From: JABDMH01 sp964428345
Lineage (GTDB): Bacteria > Bacteroidota > Bacteroidia > Chitinophagales > Saprospiraceae
NCBI GenBank assembly: GCA_964428345.1
Contig: CAYRYD010000002.1
Location: forward strand, 209,476 to 273,475
DNA: 64,000 bases
Reading direction: 5' to 3'
The notes under the pieces are model-generated. The model was not told the origin of the DNA and did not search any database. It saw nothing but the letters and a program-made list of their open reading frames with translations. Within the stretch, counting starts at the first letter, position 1; each line of letters starts with the position of its first letter. Position numbers and translations under genes: made by a program. Below, piece after piece: positions 53,297 through 60,861 of this stretch.

Positions 53297-53793
53297 GGGG
53301 GAGGTTGAAATATTTGAATCTTGTGCGGTTTAATTGCTGATTTATTTAACTGTTGAACTGGTAAGAAGTCCTGAGCTTACCGAAGTTTGTTTTATACAAA
53401 CCAAGAACCTCACCGCCCTCAGGACAAGCGCAACGACATACCAAAGACCCCTGTAAAAGAGGCTCAGGTCGGCAGGCATCCAAGCGGTCATGACCCCTTG
53501 GACCGTATCGATGATCTTTTCATTTCAAAATTAAACGCTATGAGCCCGAATGAGCGAATAAGAGCGTAAAGCACCAGATGACCAGATACCTCAAGTCCGA
53601 ATAGCGAGCATAGAACGAGTTTTTTAATGTAGTTTTTCTCTACGGTTTCGACCTAGCCTTACAGCCTTTTTTGGTACCCCGACCATGGCGTCGGGCCTGC
53701 CCCGATCATAGCATCGGGGGAGATCAAGCCAAGGTACAGGCAGAAGAGAATTATCTGTACTGTACATGTTTTTCAGGAGCCTTCCGGAGACAC
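53297..53793. other. Intergenic region with hairpin repeats
   Basis: A 497-bp gap with no gene I can support. GTCCTGAG (53368-53375) and CTCAGGAC (53418-53425) form an 8-bp inverted repeat enclosing a second hairpin (GTTTGT/ACAAAC). Two tandem GC-rich hairpins lie at 53678-53719 and are listed separately. A 60-codon frame at 53387-53569 has no protein-like character. The region looks like decayed repetitive DNA. Confidence 0.5.
53678..53719. repeat. Two tandem hairpins with compensatory changes
   Basis: Hairpin 1 (53678-53695) is CCCGAC-CATGGC-GTCGGG and hairpin 2 (53700-53719) is CCCCGAT-CATAGC-ATCGGGG. The C-G pair closing the loop in the first is T-A in the second, and the loops differ by one base. 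This points to duplicated, structure-conserving DNA of a REP-like family. Confidence 0.6.
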
Positions 53794-55290
53794 CTAGTTG
53801 ATATTACCCATCCATCGGCGCATCCAGGGCCCAAGGACTATGAAGAGAATACCGGAACCTACCCCAAGCCAAACCACCGAGAGAAAAAGGTCAGGCATCT
53901 GTTGTACATTTTCAGGGTCAAAATTACCGGCATATAAACCGGCAATCAGATTACCCAGGGCAGCCCCCACAAACCAGATGCCCATCATCTGACCCAGGTA
54001 TTTCCGGGGAGCCAGCTTGGTGGTTGCACTCAGACCAACCGGACTGAGCGCCAGTTCGCCGGTAGAGTGTAACAGATAGGTAATAATCAGCCAGCCCATC
54101 CCGGCCTTGGAGCCGCTGATGACGATCTCTGCCGCAAAAAACATGACCAGGAAACCCAACGCCATAAAGATCAGACCAAGCCCAAATTTATAGGGAGTGG
54201 CCGGATTCAATTGCCGGGCGGCCAACCGGATCCACAACGATCCAACCAGCGGAGCCAGAATGATGATAAAAGCCGGATTGAAATTTTGAAGCCAGCCTGC
54301 CGGAAGTTCCCATCCAAAAAACATCCGGTCAGTATGATCCCGGGCAAATAGATTCAATGAGGACCCTGCCTGTTCAAATCCCGACCAGAAAATGGCCGCC
54401 CCGATAAACAACATAAATATGATGGCCACCTTCTTTTTTTCTTCTTTGCTCAATCCACCGGCCACCAGAATGTAGATAAAATAGAAAATAGTTACCGTCA
54501 CAATGATGACACCTACCGCTGATGCAATGCCCACCGCTGTAAACATGTCGATAATGCCGGTATACTGGAGTGCCGCCAGGATGGCCAGCAACAAGACTGC
54601 TAACCCGAGGCCTAACCGCGCATTCCCCGCCTCAGATGCGATGGATCCTTTGGCTTTGGGTTCCATACCCAGATCACCCAGATTAGTCTGAGTCAACCGG
54701 AATTGAATGAGTCCGGCCAGCATTCCAAAAGCGGCCAGGCCAAAGCCCAGATGCCAGTTGACTTTCTCCCCCAGAAGAGCCACAAAAGTCTGTCCAAGAA
54801 ATGAACCGAGATTGATGCCCATATAAAACACGGAAAATCCTGCATCGCGGCGTGCACCCCCTTCGGGATAAAGGTCACCGACAATGGTGCTGATGTTGGG
54901 TTTCAGGAGGCCGGTACCCGACGCAACAAAGGCTAACCCGGTGTAAAATATCGGAGGAGACCCTGGTATAGCCAGGATCAAATGGCCAATCATAATGAGA
55001 ATACCTCCATACCAGATGGCCTTCCGCTGGCCAAAAATATTATCGGCCAGCCACCCTCCCGGTAAAGTAAGCAGGTAGACGCCAGCGGTGTAGAGCCCAT
55101 AGATCGCCCCGGAAGTTTCAGTACTGAGACCCAACCCTTCCTGAGCAGCCGGGGTAGTCATAAATAAGACCAGGATAGCCCTCATGCCATAATAGCTGAA
55201 TCGCTCCCACATTTCGGTAAAAAACAAAGTGGAGAGGCCTTTGGGGTGTCCGAAAAATCCAGTGGTCCGGGTGGGATCAAATTGGCTCAT
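53794..55290 (-). CDS. Proton-dependent oligopeptide transporter (POT/PTR family)
   Basis: Imports di- or tripeptides with protons. The 498-residue protein has about 14 membrane helices. The diagnostic opening is FFTEMWERFSYYGMRAIL, with the ExxER motif (here EMWER) for proton coupling, and GLYTAGVYLLTLPGG and FSVFYMGINLGSFLG later, both PTR signatures. The frame is open to 55344, but the ATG at 55290 gives the standard start MSQFDPTRTTGFFGHPKG. Confidence 0.94.
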   Translation of the reverse strand: MSQFDPTRTTGFFGHPKGLSTLFFTEMWERFSYYGMRAILVLFMTTPAAQEGLGLSTETSGAIYGLYTAGVYLLTLPGGWLADNIFGQRKAIWYGGILIMIGHLILAIPGSPPIFYTGLAFVASGTGLLKPNISTIVGDLYPEGGARRDAGFSVFYMGINLGSFLGQTFVALLGEKVNWHLGFGLAAFGMLAGLIQFRLTQTNLGDLGMEPKAKGSIASEAGNARLGLGLAVLLLAILAALQYTGIIDMFTAVGIASAVGVIIVTVTIFYFIYILVAGGLSKEEKKKVAIIFMLFIGAAIFWSGFEQAGSSLNLFARDHTDRMFFGWELPAGWLQNFNPAFIIILAPLVGSLWIRLAARQLNPATPYKFGLGLIFMALGFLVMFFAAEIVISGSKAGMGWLIITYLLHSTGELALSPVGLSATTKLAPRKYLGQMMGIWFVGAALGNLIAGLYAGNFDPENVQQMPDLFLSVVWLGVGSGILFIVLGPWMRRWMGNIN

Positions 55291-55577
55291 GTATGTTAGT
55301 TTTTGGCAATCGTTGTTGCTAAAAATAGACGTTTTTCGCGGCAATTCAGCAATTTAGTCGCATTCCTGCCTATTGTAGAATAGCAATATCGAAGCCTGGA
55401 GCGGCGATTTTAATCGCCGTAGCACTGTGGCGATACTTTGGCCTACGTGAATTGTCTGATCCCGTTGAACTCTGAACTGCCTCCCGGCAGTAATATTTTT
55501 TATTGGGTTCTTTGGACGCCAGACAGATGGCGCCCGAGCCCTGTCCAGCGATTAAATCGCGATCCGGTTACCAGTGT
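55291..55577. other. Intergenic region with GCGATT hairpins
   Basis: A 287-bp gap, no gene. CGGCGATT-TT-AATCGCCG (55402-55419) and GCGATT-A-AATCGC (55548-55560) share a core; CGCCA/TGGCG (55517-55532) and CTGCC/GGCAG are further small hairpins. This resembles dispersed palindromic repeats of Saprospiria-like genomes. Confidence 0.45.
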
Positions 55578-56183
55578 CTAATCTGAAGCGTGTTCGTGGG
55601 CCGGAATGGGTTCAACAATCAGGGACCAGCCTTGTCCTTCTACCAGAAAGCGAATGGTCTCGAGCATCTCTTTTCCCCGTTGCTCCGCCTGATTGAGAAG
55701 ATCGCTTTTTAGTGCTGCCTCTTCGATGTAATTTTTCGCTTGTGCGTTAAGCCGGCTAAGGTCAGTGTTTGAAAAGCTGTTGAAAGTGCCTTCGGTGATA
55801 TCGTAATAGTCAAGGTCATGATCGATGCTCAGGATCTGCGGCCGGGGCAACCGGCTGAGTGTGATGGTACGGTTACGCGAATCCGCGTCAATAGCTATTT
55901 GTTTAAGGTCGTAACCCGCCAATACCCGGGCTTTCACCCGGATCAGGGCCTTTTTGCGGAAAATGGACCAGTCATAGCCATAATAATCTTTATAATCATA
56001 TACCTCTGAGAAGTGACCTTCAACGGTCACCAGTTTAGCTACCTTTTCAATGCGCTCAACCAGAGTCGATACCTGCTCATTGCTCTGCCTCTCAGACCAG
56101 GGCCACCAGTTGGTGGTGGCTAGATACAGACCCAGTCCGAAAGCCGTCAACACCAGCAGAACCCAGAGCAGACTCTTCATCAT
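55578..56183 (-). CDS. DUF4230 domain protein
   Basis: A 201-residue protein with an N-terminal signal anchor (about 4-22) and a DUF4230 domain (about 35-195), a family of unknown function. Conserved features seen are the VEGHFSEVYDYKDYYG strand region and the RVKARVLAGYDL block, then the basic NAQAKNYIEEAAL helix. It lies 1 bp after the DUF3108 gene and is probably co-transcribed. Confidence 0.86.
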   Translation of the reverse strand: MMKSLLWVLLVLTAFGLGLYLATTNWWPWSERQSNEQVSTLVERIEKVAKLVTVEGHFSEVYDYKDYYGYDWSIFRKKALIRVKARVLAGYDLKQIAIDADSRNRTITLSRLPRPQILSIDHDLDYYDITEGTFNSFSNTDLSRLNAQAKNYIEEAALKSDLLNQAEQRGKEMLETIRFLVEGQGWSLIVEPIPAHEHASD

Positions 56184-56184
56184 A

Positions 56185-57021
56185 CTAGTACATTGCAGGG
56201 TACTTCAAACCGGAATGCTCCGTCAGGATAGCTTTTACGGAACCAACGGAAATGGGTGACTCTATCATCAGGGGTATCTTGTTTTCATCATCAGATACCC
56301 AGACCTTCATCCCTTCGTTGTCTTTAAAAATATTGCCAACGACCAATTTTGGCCGGAAAAGCAGGGTGCTGCGTGGACCCAGGCCCTTCACCCTTTTGGA
56401 GTCATCGGTACCCGCATAGACTACATCGAGAGAATAGACCTTCCGGTCCAGGTAGATATTCATCGGCAGGCTGAAGCCGGGTGACTTATTGCTGAAGTCC
56501 ATGTTTCGCATCAGGTAAATACTGGAAAGTATGTCATGGGTACAGCCTGCGAGGGTGACCGCTTCAGTATTGAGATTATCCTGGGTCTTCCCTTTCTTCG
56601 AAATAGCCACGGCCTTTTCATGATGATAGGTTACATCATCATAAAGGGTATAATTGCCTTCGAGAACCTTACGAATTGTACGCTTGGGTCGTAAAGTTTC
56701 CTTCTCTATGTAGCTGTCGTAATAGTCCCGCACCTTAAACACCCAGTCATAAGATTTATAGGTCCGTCCGGAAGCAGAAATGTGATAGGTGTCTCCCATA
56801 TCTTCCACCCTGAAAACCAACTCCCCGGCTGCAATCCAGACAAAACTCCAGTTGTAGTAGATCTTATAGACAATCTTCTCACCGGGGGCAAATACCGAAT
56901 TGTCTGACGAACACACTTCTCCGACAGTCACCGGGGCAGTCGTCTCCGGGACATAGAGATCCTTGCCACCAAAAAGGGTCAATCCAAAGATGAGCACCGA
57001 CTTGATCAGATTCATGCGCAT
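56185..57021 (-). CDS. DUF3108 domain protein, secreted
   Basis: A 278-residue exported protein with a signal-like N-terminus (about 3-20) and one DUF3108 domain: EKIVYKIYYNWSFVWIAAGEL near residue 48, then a beta-strand-rich fold with RTYKSYDWVFKVRDYYDS and a late MKVWVSDDENKIPL block. The family is periplasmic or envelope-located with unknown function. A start two codons later (57015) is equally possible. Confidence 0.85.
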   Translation of the reverse strand: MRMNLIKSVLIFGLTLFGGKDLYVPETTAPVTVGEVCSSDNSVFAPGEKIVYKIYYNWSFVWIAAGELVFRVEDMGDTYHISASGRTYKSYDWVFKVRDYYDSYIEKETLRPKRTIRKVLEGNYTLYDDVTYHHEKAVAISKKGKTQDNLNTEAVTLAGCTHDILSSIYLMRNMDFSNKSPGFSLPMNIYLDRKVYSLDVVYAGTDDSKRVKGLGPRSTLLFRPKLVVGNIFKDNEGMKVWVSDDENKIPLMIESPISVGSVKAILTEHSGLKYPAMY

Positions 57022-57373
57022 TATGGTCTTTGAAGTTTTATTTCATAACGTATACCAGTCCGACCAACGCTGGTATTACTGCGTTTATTACTCACTGTCC
57101 TAAACTGGAAGCAGGGACACTTAGTTCATTTACATCGTAAAATTTCCTGAGGATCAGCTCAATTTGCCCTCGTCCAAACACTAATCCGGTCAAAAGCAGA
57201 AATAAGAAAGATGAAGGCCTGAAACTGGACAATAAAAGTGCGTTGGAAAGCCGGATCAGGTCTTCCTGTTGATAACAACCTTGAGAAAGTGGCCAGTCTA
57301 ATACAATCAGGATCGGCATTCGAAACAAGAAGCCCAGATACCGGCAGAACGGACACCATCAGGGGGTTATGAA

Positions 57374-57406
57374 AAGGGATGTGGTCTGTCATTTTCCACA
57401 TCCCTT
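57374..57406. repeat. Long perfect hairpin (11 bp)
   Basis: AAGGGATGTGG and CCACATCCCTT flank an 11-nt loop. Only four T follow on the minus strand and none on the plus strand, so it is a weak minus-strand terminator at best or a structured RNA element. Confidence 0.55.
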
Positions 57407-57477
57407 CACAGATTTGAGTGTTTGAACTGCTCGTAAGTATAAAAGTGACGCAAGGTAAAATTAAAGCCTGGAAGGCA

Positions 57478-57496
57478 AAAGGTCTGTGAGACCTTT
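57478..57496. repeat. Perfect 8-bp hairpin
   Basis: AAAGGTCT-GTG-AGACCTTT, followed on the minus strand by TTTT. The arms repeat the GGTCTGT of the first hairpin's loop side. Confidence 0.45.
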
Positions 57497-57527
57497 CTCA
57501 TTAAATGATGAATACTTTTAATATCTT

Positions 57528-57545
57528 CACCGGTTCAATCCGGTG
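57528..57545 (+). promoter_or_regulatory. Hairpin over the ruvC translation start
   Basis: CACCGG-TTCAAT-CCGGTG is a perfect 6-bp stem ending 2 bp before the ruvC ATG. In an mRNA starting upstream it would sit against the ribosome and could limit initiation. Confidence 0.35.
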
Positions 57546-57547
57546 GC

Positions 57548-58090
57548 ATGAAAATTCTGGGTGTCGACCCTGGTACCAACAATTTAGGTTACGCTGTTCT
57601 TTCGGTTCAAAACCGGAAATTGATGGTCGACGAAATAGGAGTATTTCGACTGCGTAAAATGGATTCTCATCAGGATCGACTCTACCAGATTTTTTTAAAA
57701 ATTGTCGAAATCATCGAAAAATTTGAACCTGCCGAAATGGCCATTGAAGCGCCTTTTCACGGAAAAAACGTACAGTCCATGCTCAAATTGGGGCGGGCTC
57801 AGGGAGTGGCTATTGCGGCCGCCCTGCACAAACAGATTCGGGTGCAGGAGTATTCGCCCAAAAAGATCAAACTGGCGGTAACCGGCAACGGCAATGCCTC
57901 AAAAGAGCAGGTTGCTGCCATGGTGGATCAGCTGGTATCAAACCGTATCAACCGGGATCTCCTGGATGCTACCGATGCCCTTGCGGCGGCAGTATGCCAT
58001 CATTTTCAGGGTAAGAGGATTCTGGATGGCGGTGTGGATTATAAGGGTTGGGCGGCATTTATCAAGGCCAATCCAGACCGCCTGACCTGA
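57548..58090 (+). CDS. ruvC: Crossover junction endodeoxyribonuclease RuvC
   Basis: Resolves Holliday junctions after recombination. The 180-residue protein has the RNase H-like fold with the four acidic catalytic residues: D7 (LGVDPGTNNLGYA), E67 (AIEAPF), D140 and D143 (LLDATDAL). Length fits the family. RuvA and RuvB are not in this window. Confidence 0.95.
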   Translation: MKILGVDPGTNNLGYAVLSVQNRKLMVDEIGVFRLRKMDSHQDRLYQIFLKIVEIIEKFEPAEMAIEAPFHGKNVQSMLKLGRAQGVAIAAALHKQIRVQEYSPKKIKLAVTGNGNASKEQVAAMVDQLVSNRINRDLLDATDALAAAVCHHFQGKRILDGGVDYKGWAAFIKANPDRLT

Positions 58091-58154
58091 GAATGCCCGT
58101 CCGTCTTTGAAATATACCCATTCTTTGCTATTTTTCTTCTATGCTACCTCCAGT

Positions 58155-58772
58155 ATGGGTCTGACCATTTACTATAGTGCAACGGTAAAAGACCGGAATC
58201 ATCTGAAATACATGACGGATGAAGTTGCAGACATATGCCGTTCGATGGACTGGACTTATCATATTCTGGACGATGATGTTGTCTTACCTGCTGAGATCGC
58301 CAGCCATCTTGGATTACCGGTAGGGAACCTGACTTACTACGGAATCATCTTCAATCCCCATCCGAGTTGTGAACCTATATACCTGACTTTTCTGGAGGGA
58401 AAACTGGTAATGCCCACTGCAATCGAGTTTATGGATCTCGAAACGGATCCGGAACATTTTTATATTGGCTTTACAAAAACGCAGTTTGCTGGTCCCGAAG
58501 TCCATGCGACGATCATCCGGTTACTTAAATATCTGGAAGTGAAGTATCTGAACTTCGACCGGTTTGTCGATGATACGGGATTCTGGAATACCGGCGATCC
58601 GGAAGATCTTGAGCGGTCTTTTAACCGGATGAATTTCGTTTTTGACCTTGTTGAAGATGCCTTATCCAATCTCACACTGAAGGAAGGAGAAGACACTACT
58701 GATCTGCTGACAAGGTTGGAAAATGTTTTAAGGAAGTTACCCGGTAGGTCCGGCAATCAGCGTGATGACTGA
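58155..58772 (+). CDS. Hypothetical protein, unknown function
   Basis: A 205-residue soluble protein from the ATG at 58155 (the frame extends to a TTG at 58107, which would add a short hydrophobic stretch). The opening MGLTIYYSATVKD and a later YYGIIFNPHPSCEP recall an uncharacterised Bacteroidota family; I cannot assign a function. The middle is beta-rich, and the C-terminal 50 residues are helical and charged. It lies 64 bp after ruvC on the same strand. Confidence 0.72.
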   Translation: MGLTIYYSATVKDRNHLKYMTDEVADICRSMDWTYHILDDDVVLPAEIASHLGLPVGNLTYYGIIFNPHPSCEPIYLTFLEGKLVMPTAIEFMDLETDPEHFYIGFTKTQFAGPEVHATIIRLLKYLEVKYLNFDRFVDDTGFWNTGDPEDLERSFNRMNFVFDLVEDALSNLTLKEGEDTTDLLTRLENVLRKLPGRSGNQRDD

Positions 58773-58819
58773 ATTCCCAACCTAAATACGGGCTGCCCTT
58801 TATTTAGTTCATCTTCTTT

Positions 58820-59323
58820 TTACACCGTTTTGTTGAGATCCTGCCCGGCATAATACCCGGTATCCAGGTCTTTCCTTGCCTTGACATAATAAGTCATCTG
58901 ACCGACGTGGTAGGAAAAATGTTCGGTGATGTGGATCAGAATAGCGACTCCCGATTCCTGGCACCCCTGGACGGAATAGATTTTTTCCAATTTGCCCGGG
59001 GTCAGACCATCAATAACGGATTCCGCTTTTTGCATCAGATCAATGACCTTTTTCTTCAGGATGTCCCGGCTGATCGGTCCCCGTTCATCAAATTCCTGCT
59101 GCCTGGTCCGGTTATCTGGTTCATGACCCAGGGTCGAAAAAAGCCACTGTGTCACATTGCCACACAGGTGCAGCACCAGGTTACCCACACTATTGCTGTG
59201 CTCATTGGGACGATACCAGATCTCGTCGTCGGTAAGCAGATCAAGACAGCGCAGGGTGCGTTCCTGACATTCACCAATCAGTTTCCTTTTAATTTCGGCG
59301 ATAAAGAGTTCGTGGTATTTCAT
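58820..59323 (-). CDS. DinB/DUF1572 family protein
   Basis: A 167-residue four-helix-bundle protein of the DinB superfamily. Conserved parts are SNSVGNLVLHLCGN (first metal His) and HITEHFSYHVGQM (two further His). This gives the three-His metal site of DUF1572/DinB proteins. Some members are metal-dependent thiol transferases; the role of this one is unknown. Confidence 0.86.
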   Translation of the reverse strand: MKYHELFIAEIKRKLIGECQERTLRCLDLLTDDEIWYRPNEHSNSVGNLVLHLCGNVTQWLFSTLGHEPDNRTRQQEFDERGPISRDILKKKVIDLMQKAESVIDGLTPGKLEKIYSVQGCQESGVAILIHITEHFSYHVGQMTYYVKARKDLDTGYYAGQDLNKTV

Positions 59324-59387
59324 ACTGTTTCTGTCATTCCAGACGGCGAATTAACCAAAATCGGGATATTCCTCCCGGACAACACAA

Positions 59388-59395
59388 CGAAGGTA
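59388..59395 (-). promoter_or_regulatory. Candidate -7 box (TACCTTCG) for the DinB-like gene
   Basis: On the minus strand, 64 bp before the start codon at 59323. One base from TAnnTTTG; no -33 TTG. Confidence 0.3.
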
Positions 59396-59488
59396 TAAAC
59401 TATCGATACTCAATGCACGATCAGGATTGGCTTTATTATGAAATGATGAATCAGGCAGGATATGCTGTTAAATGTAATCGAAGAATCA

Positions 59489-59496
59489 TACCTTTG
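59489..59496 (+). promoter_or_regulatory. -7 box (TACCTTTG) of the tRNA gene
   Basis: Exact TAnnTTTG match, 11 bp before the tRNA 5' end; a TTA lies 18 bp upstream. Suggests the tRNA has its own promoter with almost no leader. Confidence 0.55.
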
Positions 59497-59507
59497 TCGT
59501 CCGGAAG

Positions 59508-59581
59508 GGTCCCATAGCTCAGCCGGTTAGAGCACCTGACTCATAATCAGGGGGTCCTAGGTTCGAGCCCTAGTGGGACCA
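59508..59581 (+). tRNA. tRNA with CAT anticodon (elongator Met, or Ile2)
   Basis: A complete cloverleaf of 74 nt. The acceptor stem GGTCCCA/TGGGACC has 7 bp; the D arm is GCTC/GAGC; the anticodon stem CCTGA/TCAGG holds loop CTCATAA with anticodon CAT (59549-region, bases 59542-59544); the T stem is CTAGG/CCTAG with loop TTCGAGC. The 3' CCA is not encoded. CAT can mean Met or, with lysidine, Ile for AUA; the bulk resembles elongator tRNA-Met but I cannot exclude Ile2. Confidence 0.93.
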
Positions 59582-59583
59582 CA

Positions 59584-59613
59584 AGGCCGGGTATCTGTCC
59601 GGCCTGTTTTTTT
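59584..59613 (+). terminator. Rho-independent terminator after the tRNA
   Basis: AGGCCGG and CCGGCCT form a perfect 7-bp stem around an 8-nt loop, followed by G and seven T. It separates the tRNA from the HAD gene. Confidence 0.85.
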
Positions 59614-59636
59614 ACCAACTTTTCAAGAGATTCAAA

Positions 59637-60272
59637 GTGCAACCATCGCCGATAAAAAATCTCATTTTCGATCTGGGAAACGTGATCATCGATCTGGACT
59701 TTGCTGCTTCCGAAAAATTGTTGCAGGAAATGGTCGATGTCAGTTTTTTAAGTCCCGCCCGGGATGATCTGGAGATCTTCATCGATTTTGAATGTGGCCG
59801 GATCTCCGAAGGAGTTTTTCTCAACTATCTGATCCGTAAGTCGGCCGGTAAAGCCCAGGCAGTAGACCTCATCCGCGCCTGGACCGCCATGCTGGCCAAT
59901 ATCCCGTATCAGCGACTGACCATGCTCCGGGATCTCAGGGAGCAATACCGCGTTTTCCTGCTCAGCAATACCAACGAAACCCACATCCGTTGGGTGGATC
60001 ACTACCTCCTTGAAAATTATCAGATACCCGGACTGTCCAGTCTCGTCCATCATGCTTTTTATTCACATGATTTGAAAAGCCGGAAGCCCGAAGAGGAAAT
60101 ATACCGCAAGATGCTGGAGATCGCGTCGATTGATCCACAGGAATCCCTTTTTTTTGATGACCATCCGGCCAATATTCAGGCTGCCAGGGAAATAGGCATT
60201 CATGGCTATCTGGTACCACCGGAAGAGGAGATCATCGAAATAGTGCCCTTGGCGCTGGCCATGTACCCATGA
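59637..60272 (+). CDS. HAD family phosphatase (YihX-like)
   Basis: A 211-residue HAD hydrolase. Motif I is FDLGNVIIDLD (the DxGNV form seen in YihX-like sugar phosphatases), motif II is LLSNTNETHIRW, and motif III/IV are SHDLKSRKPEEEIY and LFFDDHPANIQAAREIG. YihX hydrolyses glucose-1-phosphate; the substrate here is not known. The GTG at 59637 is the start. recX overlaps its stop (ATGA at 60269). Confidence 0.88.
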   Translation: MQPSPIKNLIFDLGNVIIDLDFAASEKLLQEMVDVSFLSPARDDLEIFIDFECGRISEGVFLNYLIRKSAGKAQAVDLIRAWTAMLANIPYQRLTMLRDLREQYRVFLLSNTNETHIRWVDHYLLENYQIPGLSSLVHHAFYSHDLKSRKPEEEIYRKMLEIASIDPQESLFFDDHPANIQAAREIGIHGYLVPPEEEIIEIVPLALAMYP

Positions 60273-60736
60273 AGAAAAATGCACCCTTAAACCCGGATGA
60301 AGTGCTTGCCAGGATGCGAAAGTATTGTGCCTACCAGGAGCGCTGCCATCAGGAAGTTCGCTATAAACTGGTCGACACCGGCATGCGGGGGGAAAAGCTG
60401 GAAGCGATCCTCGGCCAGTTGATCGAAGAGGGTTTTCTTGACGAAGAACGCTTTGCCCGTGCCTTTACCCGTGGCAAATTTCGCAACAAACAATGGGGGT
60501 TTCTAAAAATCAGACGGGAACTGACCCGGCGGGAAATCGGCAGTTATCTCCAAAAGAAAGCCCTGGAGGAGATCGATCCGGATGAGTACCGGGATGCGCT
60601 GGAAAACCTGTTGAGGCGTAAAAAACAACAAATCACAGGTTTACCGGAAGCCGAACAAAATCTGAAGTTATTTAAGTACGCCTATCAACGGGGTTTTGAA
60701 CCGGACCTGATCTACGAACTCATCCCCCGGTTATAG
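60269..60736 (+). CDS. recX: Regulatory protein RecX
   Basis: Binds RecA filaments and limits RecA activity. The 155-residue protein has the three-helix repeats of RecX: LARMRKYCAYQERCHQEVR, LIEEGFLDEERFARAFTRG and GFLKIRRELTRREI are typical. Its ATG overlaps the HAD gene stop, so the two are co-translated. RecX is often next to recA elsewhere; here it is not. Confidence 0.92.
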   Translation: MKKNAPLNPDEVLARMRKYCAYQERCHQEVRYKLVDTGMRGEKLEAILGQLIEEGFLDEERFARAFTRGKFRNKQWGFLKIRRELTRREIGSYLQKKALEEIDPDEYRDALENLLRRKKQQITGLPEAEQNLKLFKYAYQRGFEPDLIYELIPRL

Positions 60737-60774
60737 CCTCAGTTTTCTGGTTATTAGCATTCTATACATCAACA

Positions 60775-60782
60775 TATTTTCG
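60775..60782 (+). promoter_or_regulatory. Candidate -7 box (TATTTTCG) for the coiled-coil/OmpA operon
   Basis: One base from TAnnTTTG, 79 bp before the gene at 60862. Would give a leader of about 70 nt. No -33 TTG. Confidence 0.35.
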
Positions 60783-60861
60783 TATCTTGGAAGGTGTACC
60801 CAAAAAGCTATGGTCAGTTCGTTCTATGAATTGATGTTCATGCTTTAAATCAGTTCAGATC

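Larger units (their letters stand above)
57022..57547. other. Intergenic region before ruvC with strong hairpins
   Basis: A 526-bp gap. Minus-strand frames here (57092-57328 and 57159-57401) overlap each other and have no recognisable protein, so I do not call them. Three hairpins lie in the right half: 57374-57406 (11-bp stem), 57478-57496 (8-bp stem) and 57528-57545 (6-bp stem ending 2 bp before the ruvC ATG). The ruvC promoter must be in this segment; TATCTTCA at 57522-57529 is a poor match to the -7 box. Confidence 0.5.

Noticed and set aside
53387..53569. A 60-codon frame in the intergenic region after the cytochrome gene
   Set aside because: Low protein-like character and inside repeat-like DNA.
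57092..57401. Two overlapping minus-strand frames (57092-57328 and 57159-57401) upstream of ruvC
   Set aside because: They overlap in different frames, show no domain or signal, and sit in a hairpin-rich region; neither has a supported promoter.
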